Shown piece after piece: positions 59,189 to 64,000 of a DNA stretch of 64,000 bases. Both the position numbers and the translations under genes were made by a program. The stretch comes from Phorcus lineatus (taxonomy: Eukaryota; Mollusca; Gastropoda; Trochida; Trochidae): positions 40,348,520-40,412,519 of the forward strand of contig OV121089.1 in assembly GCA_921293015.1 (NCBI GenBank), read 5' to 3'. The notes beneath the pieces are model-generated. The model saw only the letters and a program-made list of their open reading frames with translations. It was not told the DNA's origin and did no database searches. Each line of letters begins with the position of its first letter. The stretch's first letter is position 1.

Positions 59189-59333
59189 TCCTGAGATTGC
59201 AACTAGAGATCAATATACTTCGTCATCATGTAAGTGATCGATGTTTATCTATTTAACAAAGAATATGGTTAGCAATGATCTTAATCAATATCTTCATTTG
59301 TATTTGATGCTACACTGATTTCAGTACATTAAT

Positions 59334-59420
59334 GATTCGCCAGTTCCAGTTGTTGCTCACAGGTTTCACCGCAATGCATAGCCACAAAAAATCCCAAAAA
59401 TCACCTCACCCTCACCTCAT
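59334..59420 (+). mobile_element. tRNA-derived SINE, family A, copy 3 (3' fragment)
   Basis: Contains the body and tail only: ATTCGCCAGTTCCAG, CAGGTTTCACCGCAATGCAT, AGCCACA, then CACCTCACCCTCACCTC, shared with copies 2 (body) and 1 (tail). The tRNA-like head is missing, as in 5'-truncated insertion by LINE machinery. Confidence 0.75.
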
Positions 59421-62400
59421 TTGTATTTAGATTAGTAGTATAAGATTATTGTCAGCCAGAGAATTCTGAAATTATTAGTTGAATCTAGGAAGGCATGTGG
59501 CTTTGGAGAGACGGGATATGGGATTGTCTTACAAGATTCACCTAGGCCAACACATTTTATATTTACTCATTTCCAACTATGTAAGCGATGTAAGAATGTT
59601 TTGTAAGAAAGTATTTGGCACTGCCTCGCAAGAATTCTACAAATTGTCTCATTATGAAAGTGAGAAGTGATTTTGTTAGTTTGACGTGGCATATAGGATT
59701 TCCTTAAAAGATTCATTTCGTTTCTCATTACGCTAGTGAGGTCTATATGCTTATATACATAGTATAAGTACTACTTATAATGCGTCTCATTTAATCATTG
59801 GGGGATTTGAGCCAGTAAAAAGAAACAAAGTTTAAACGTCATTCTAGTTTTTGAATTTTTGGTCTATTTCCACAAGGTTTCGGCGATTTTGAATGAGTCT
59901 ATATTGATTCAGATATATAGGTCACATTGACATACGTACACGAACACGTCAATATTTACGCTAAAAGTTATAATACTTAGATGCGATATCATACCACATT
60001 TTCCAGCTATTGAAAGAGTGAACAAGAACATTTAATATAATACCTTAGTAATGGAAAAATAGTTTTATATAAAGCATACCATCAAATCAAATTCGTACTC
60101 TTCGTGAAATAATGAAGACTTAATTGCGACAAAACGTCTTCTATTGTCTATCTTTGTGATTGTAAACCTATTTAAATTATTAACGACCAGTCAATTTCAT
60201 CATTGCCATATCCCATACTACAAAATCAAAACCGTTACACTAAAATTCTTGCTTATTTTTTAATTCAAAGGATTCAAAATTCTGAAATTCCTTATTCCTT
60301 AATTATCATTCTTGGGTTCTTAGACTTTCAATAATGTTTAGATGACGCACTGCTTGGAAATTCATCCGCGTTACGAGTCTTCTTTTGATCCATCGTGATA
60401 GTTCATCAGTGACATGTAATAACGGACGCAGACATTGCATTTCTTCTTTCTGAAATATCATAAAGATATCTTTTACGGTAGGTGGACATACATTATGTTT
60501 TGTTCATAAGCATTCATTGTTGACGGTGTGTTGACTATATGATAATGATTATATAATTTTATGCAAGGAGTCGGAGGGGAAAAGTTTTGTCTTATAAGCC
60601 AATTGATATAACATATTTAATTCGTCCCTTTAACAAATGATGGAATTTACATACATGTGGTAGATAAATGATTTTCCATAAATAATGACAAATACGATAG
60701 TAGTGCAGACCAAAACCCATTGGCATTAAACTCCGAAGGGATCATCGGCCAAATGTACAGAAGCTGCAGATAAAACACTAGAATATAATCCAGTTAATCC
60801 TCTTAGAACAGTTTCGTTAAGCCTTGTTCTTGGTATCACTGTGATTCTGTAAAGACAGCCGCAAGGCTCTGTTTAGTATTACTTTCCTGATGACTAATAT
60901 TGCAGGTAGAAACATGCTCTTGAGACAACATACAGTCATGTCGTACAGGCACCGTGCCGAACAGCAACTCCCCTTGGACCGTGTTTCATCTGACCTTTCT
61001 ACAGTAGAATCTACACCATGTGTACGCTCTCCTCTGGACATTCCAGCACTCTTGGGTTTGGAGACCTGCTTCTTGTTCAAAGCCTCTTATGAGTAACGGC
61101 AACCTAAGAATATCATGAAATCTTCATGTTACCATGATCTTAGCTAAAGAGGCTCAATGAAAGAGGGTTCCGACTGTAACGGAGAACTACTACTGCATAT
61201 GGACCCTTTCCTCGACATTCCAGCACTGTTCTTTTTAGAATTTAAAAACACTGTCTTGCAATTGGTAACATTTATGTCCGTTTAGAGAGATCATTATATT
61301 TAACTTAAAATTCTGCTACTGTCCAACTATGAGCAACGGAACATTAAGATATCTTCTAGTTACCATCACCGTTATGGAGACCTATACAAATACTGCAAAG
61401 TTATGTTTCCCCAATATCTCCAGACAAATGTAGCTCCGTCAAAATTCCTATACAACCTTTTTCTCGGGCTTCAGGCAGTTTCCCCTCCCGGCGCAATATT
61501 GCAACTTAAACTTTAATACTTCAGCCAATGAAAACACCGAATGCATGAATAACATATATTTGCTGTCACGCAGGCCTATGCGATGATGCAATCGCAAAAT
61601 GAGGAGTTTGTGTTATTTCAAAAAGACGCAAGGTGCATATTCGAATAAAGTTTAGCTTTTTGAGAGCTTCCGGAAATAACTTAGGCGATTTTAATGATAA
61701 CTTTTGAAACGGCGTCGCTGATTGTACAACTAACTTCGATTGCATCCGATCAGAGTTCTTCATTTCGAGATCAGGAAACCTTCGTATGAAGACAGAGGTT
61801 GTATTGGAATTTATGACGGAGCAACCTGGTCCTCTGTGGGGAGAGAATGGTGTTTCCCTCACCAAAATGATTAAAAAGGTTGATACGTGATAATGATTTC
61901 AGCGACTGTGGAGCGACACACTCGATTTGAGTGTGATGCGATGTTGACCAACTGCATGAAGACTGTATTAATTAATGTTTATTAAAGTAAAAGAAGAAAT
62001 AAAATCTTGACGTGTCTGTGGTGCATGTAATTAATACTAATACGAAGAAATTTAGCAGAACTTGAATTAGCTGTATGTATGTAGACATAATGGTGTGACT
62101 GAGCAGCCTCCTTGAAGAAATGACACCCATAGTAATTGCACTGAGTTACGATTGCGTTAGCTAAAAAAGCTAAGGAGCATTATGATAAAGAGCTCTGATC
62201 GTAATGGCGATAGATTCTCTGTGTCTTTCACATTCCATTACGGTGACTTCTCAGTTGTAGAATGTGAAGCATGCCGGGGTTGCATATTAAAAGTGCAAAG
62301 AAAAAATTAAGTATAACCTCTACCGGGATACAGAACACACTCAATGATCGAGTTTGTAGCTTGGTAGATGTATTCAGAAAACTGTTAGCCATCGGAAAAG

Positions 62401-63377
62401 GATTGAAATGAATTAGACAGATAATCTACATAGAGTTTTAGAAAAATTTTCATTAAAACGATTCAGATAACCGAATAAATTTTTTTAGAAAAATCTGTAT
62501 ACATCGATTTAGTCAATTTCAATCTCGACTAACCACTTTTCGTGAATATCACAACGGTTATTAACTGAGCAACATGTTTTTTCACCACATTTCAACAGAG
62601 TCAAAAACAAAAACTGTTGCCAGAGAAACGCACGTTTTGTAAAGAAGTACAATTTAGAAAGAGGTCCATGACATACTTTGGTTATGACACGAGTGCCTAA
62701 ATGTTATTATTTCCCGGGCCATAGCGAGAGATTCTTTGATATCTAGGCACAAGTTTCGTGAACATTGTATGCCATGGACAAGAATATTATCTTCTGGTTA
62801 TTACAGAAGTCGCGTTATTAAAGAAAATGATGAAAATCAACCTCAAAGCATCCCATTTGGAACGCAACGTCATAGTTGAAGTGTGACGTTGAAACATTAT
62901 TTATGATGTGACATCTCAATGAAAACGTGACAATTTACCCAAGGCCTTCATATGAAAAATATGAACCCCCGATATGATTGACTAATATATCAGTGTAATA
63001 CATGTATGCTTTCATTCTTGACGTGACGTCACAATGGAAAGTAAGACCCCCGATAAGAATGCCCTTGTAGGTAAATAAAACGATCAATTCTTAAGAAGCT
63101 GTTTTTCAGGAAAATTACAGATTTTTTTTTCAAAATAAAAAAATTATTTGGCTTCAGATAAAACGATGTAGCTGTTTATCACTCCTGGATTAGAATATTT
63201 CATAATTGTATGGTGACGTTTCCTATATTACATTAAATAAATATGCTTCATGTATTCCTTTTTTTGTAAAATGTTCTCATAATCGACAAGTTATAAGAGA
63301 GAACCAAATCAACGATGCATTCGTTAGGGATTTTTTCGGAAAATACGATTTATCTCGGAGGTTGTTGAGAATAATAC
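59421..63377. other. intergenic region, no gene seen
   Basis: AT-rich. A direct duplication links about 61010-61140 with 61190-61375 (shared CCTC-x-ACATTCCAGCACT and TATGAG-x-AACGG). Open frames on both strands here (60817-61096, 61566-61865) have no recognised domain. Confidence 0.5.
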
Positions 63378-63470
63378 CAATCTCATTAAAATAGAATCTA
63401 ATATTGCTGCACTACGTTACGCGTAATGTAGTGGAGCATGGAGCATTTAGATTTCATTTTAATGAGATTG
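63378..63470. repeat. hairpin element
   Basis: Outer arms CAATCTCATTAAAATAGAATCTAA paired with TTAGATTTCATTTTAATGAGATTG, and an inner pair CACTACGTTACGCGTAATGTAGTG, make a compact foldback of about 93 bases. Confidence 0.8.
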
Positions 63471-63888
63471 AAATAATGCCAAATCCCATCTGGGGAGAGA
63501 GTGCAAGTGTGGATGTGGTGATTTTACGTGCGCTTCATACAATGAGGATTTGGCGGAGTAAATATTAAGCCAACTGAATGTTTCGATTCCTGCGGATGGC
63601 ATTGTACATGATAAAGTCAGGCAAACCAACAACAGTGACTTCTTATTAAAGATAATTTTTAAAAAATTATACGTTGTTATATGTGTAGTCAAATGACCAA
63701 AATAACTCGTACTCAACACTTTTATTGAAGAAACATCAAGAAAGGAAGTCGATATTGGGTGTAACTAAAATTAACACGACTGACTGCATTGACTGGGACG
63801 TCTCTTCTCATGGACTGAAGAAGAGGGGGAAGCTGCTCGTAGACTAGTTGACTTTTAAATTCTAGTCATGCATTTGTCAGGAAAACTT
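63471..63888. other. intergenic, nothing recognised
   Basis: AT-rich sequence with no gene, repeat or regulatory motif that I can support. Confidence 0.4.
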
Positions 63889-64000
63889 AAAGAGCCACTC
63901 CGTGAGTTGTTTGAGTTGTCATATTTGCCAAACTTAATCAATGGTGTCATTTGATCGCGAAGTATCAACTGTTATCAAAAAGACCGATTTTAAAGCTTGT
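63889..64000 (+). mobile_element. MITE-1 family, copy C (cut by window end)
   Basis: Starts AAAGAGCCACTCCGTGAG after a TTA flank and matches copies A and B (CATTTGATCGCGAAGTATCA and ACTGTTATCAAAAAGA) up to the window end. Confidence 0.85.

Overview
The window is animal nuclear DNA: AT-rich, with short exons, long introns and many decayed mobile elements. The repeat content (tRNA-derived SINEs, MITEs with terminal inverted repeats, a LINE tail of a type common in lophotrochozoans) and the gene types suggest a mollusc, probably a bivalve. That placement is inference, because no rRNA or mitochondrial marker is present.

Region 1 (889-10602, + strand) holds the 3' part of a gene resembling VWDE (von Willebrand factor D and EGF domain protein). 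Fifteen exons were placed by hand. They encode, in order, an N-terminal VWDE-type segment, one VWD domain, a Cys-rich linker with a five-arginine furin-like site, further VWDE-type segments, one EGF module, a beta-rich extracellular segment, a transmembrane helix and a short cytoplasmic tail. The 5' end lies outside the window. One intron uses a GC donor, one junction is out of phase by one base, and one exon has a nearby partial duplicate interrupted by an inverted-repeat insertion.

Region 2 (10603-17040) is intergenic, with diverged repeats and no gene I can support.

Region 3 (about 17041-55536, + strand) holds one complete four-exon gene of 410 codons. It encodes a membrane-anchored short-chain dehydrogenase/reductase close to the retinol dehydrogenase/DHRS group. 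Exon 1 is separated from exon 2 by 26.9 kb and exon 2 from exon 3 by 9.1 kb. The introns hold minisatellites, MITEs, SINEs, a LINE fragment, and one antisense ORF (52534-52767) beside CRE and E-box motifs that may be an undescribed small gene or first exon.

Region 4 (55537-64000) is intergenic, with copies of two MITE families, a SINE fragment, several hairpins and a local duplication.

The two genes are unrelated in function. I see no operon, CRISPR array or defence system. The most unusual signals are splice and exon anomalies in the VWDE-like gene, the altered NNAG motif and long Ala/Pro/Glu/Lys tail of the dehydrogenase, and several repeat families with two or three copies inside the window.
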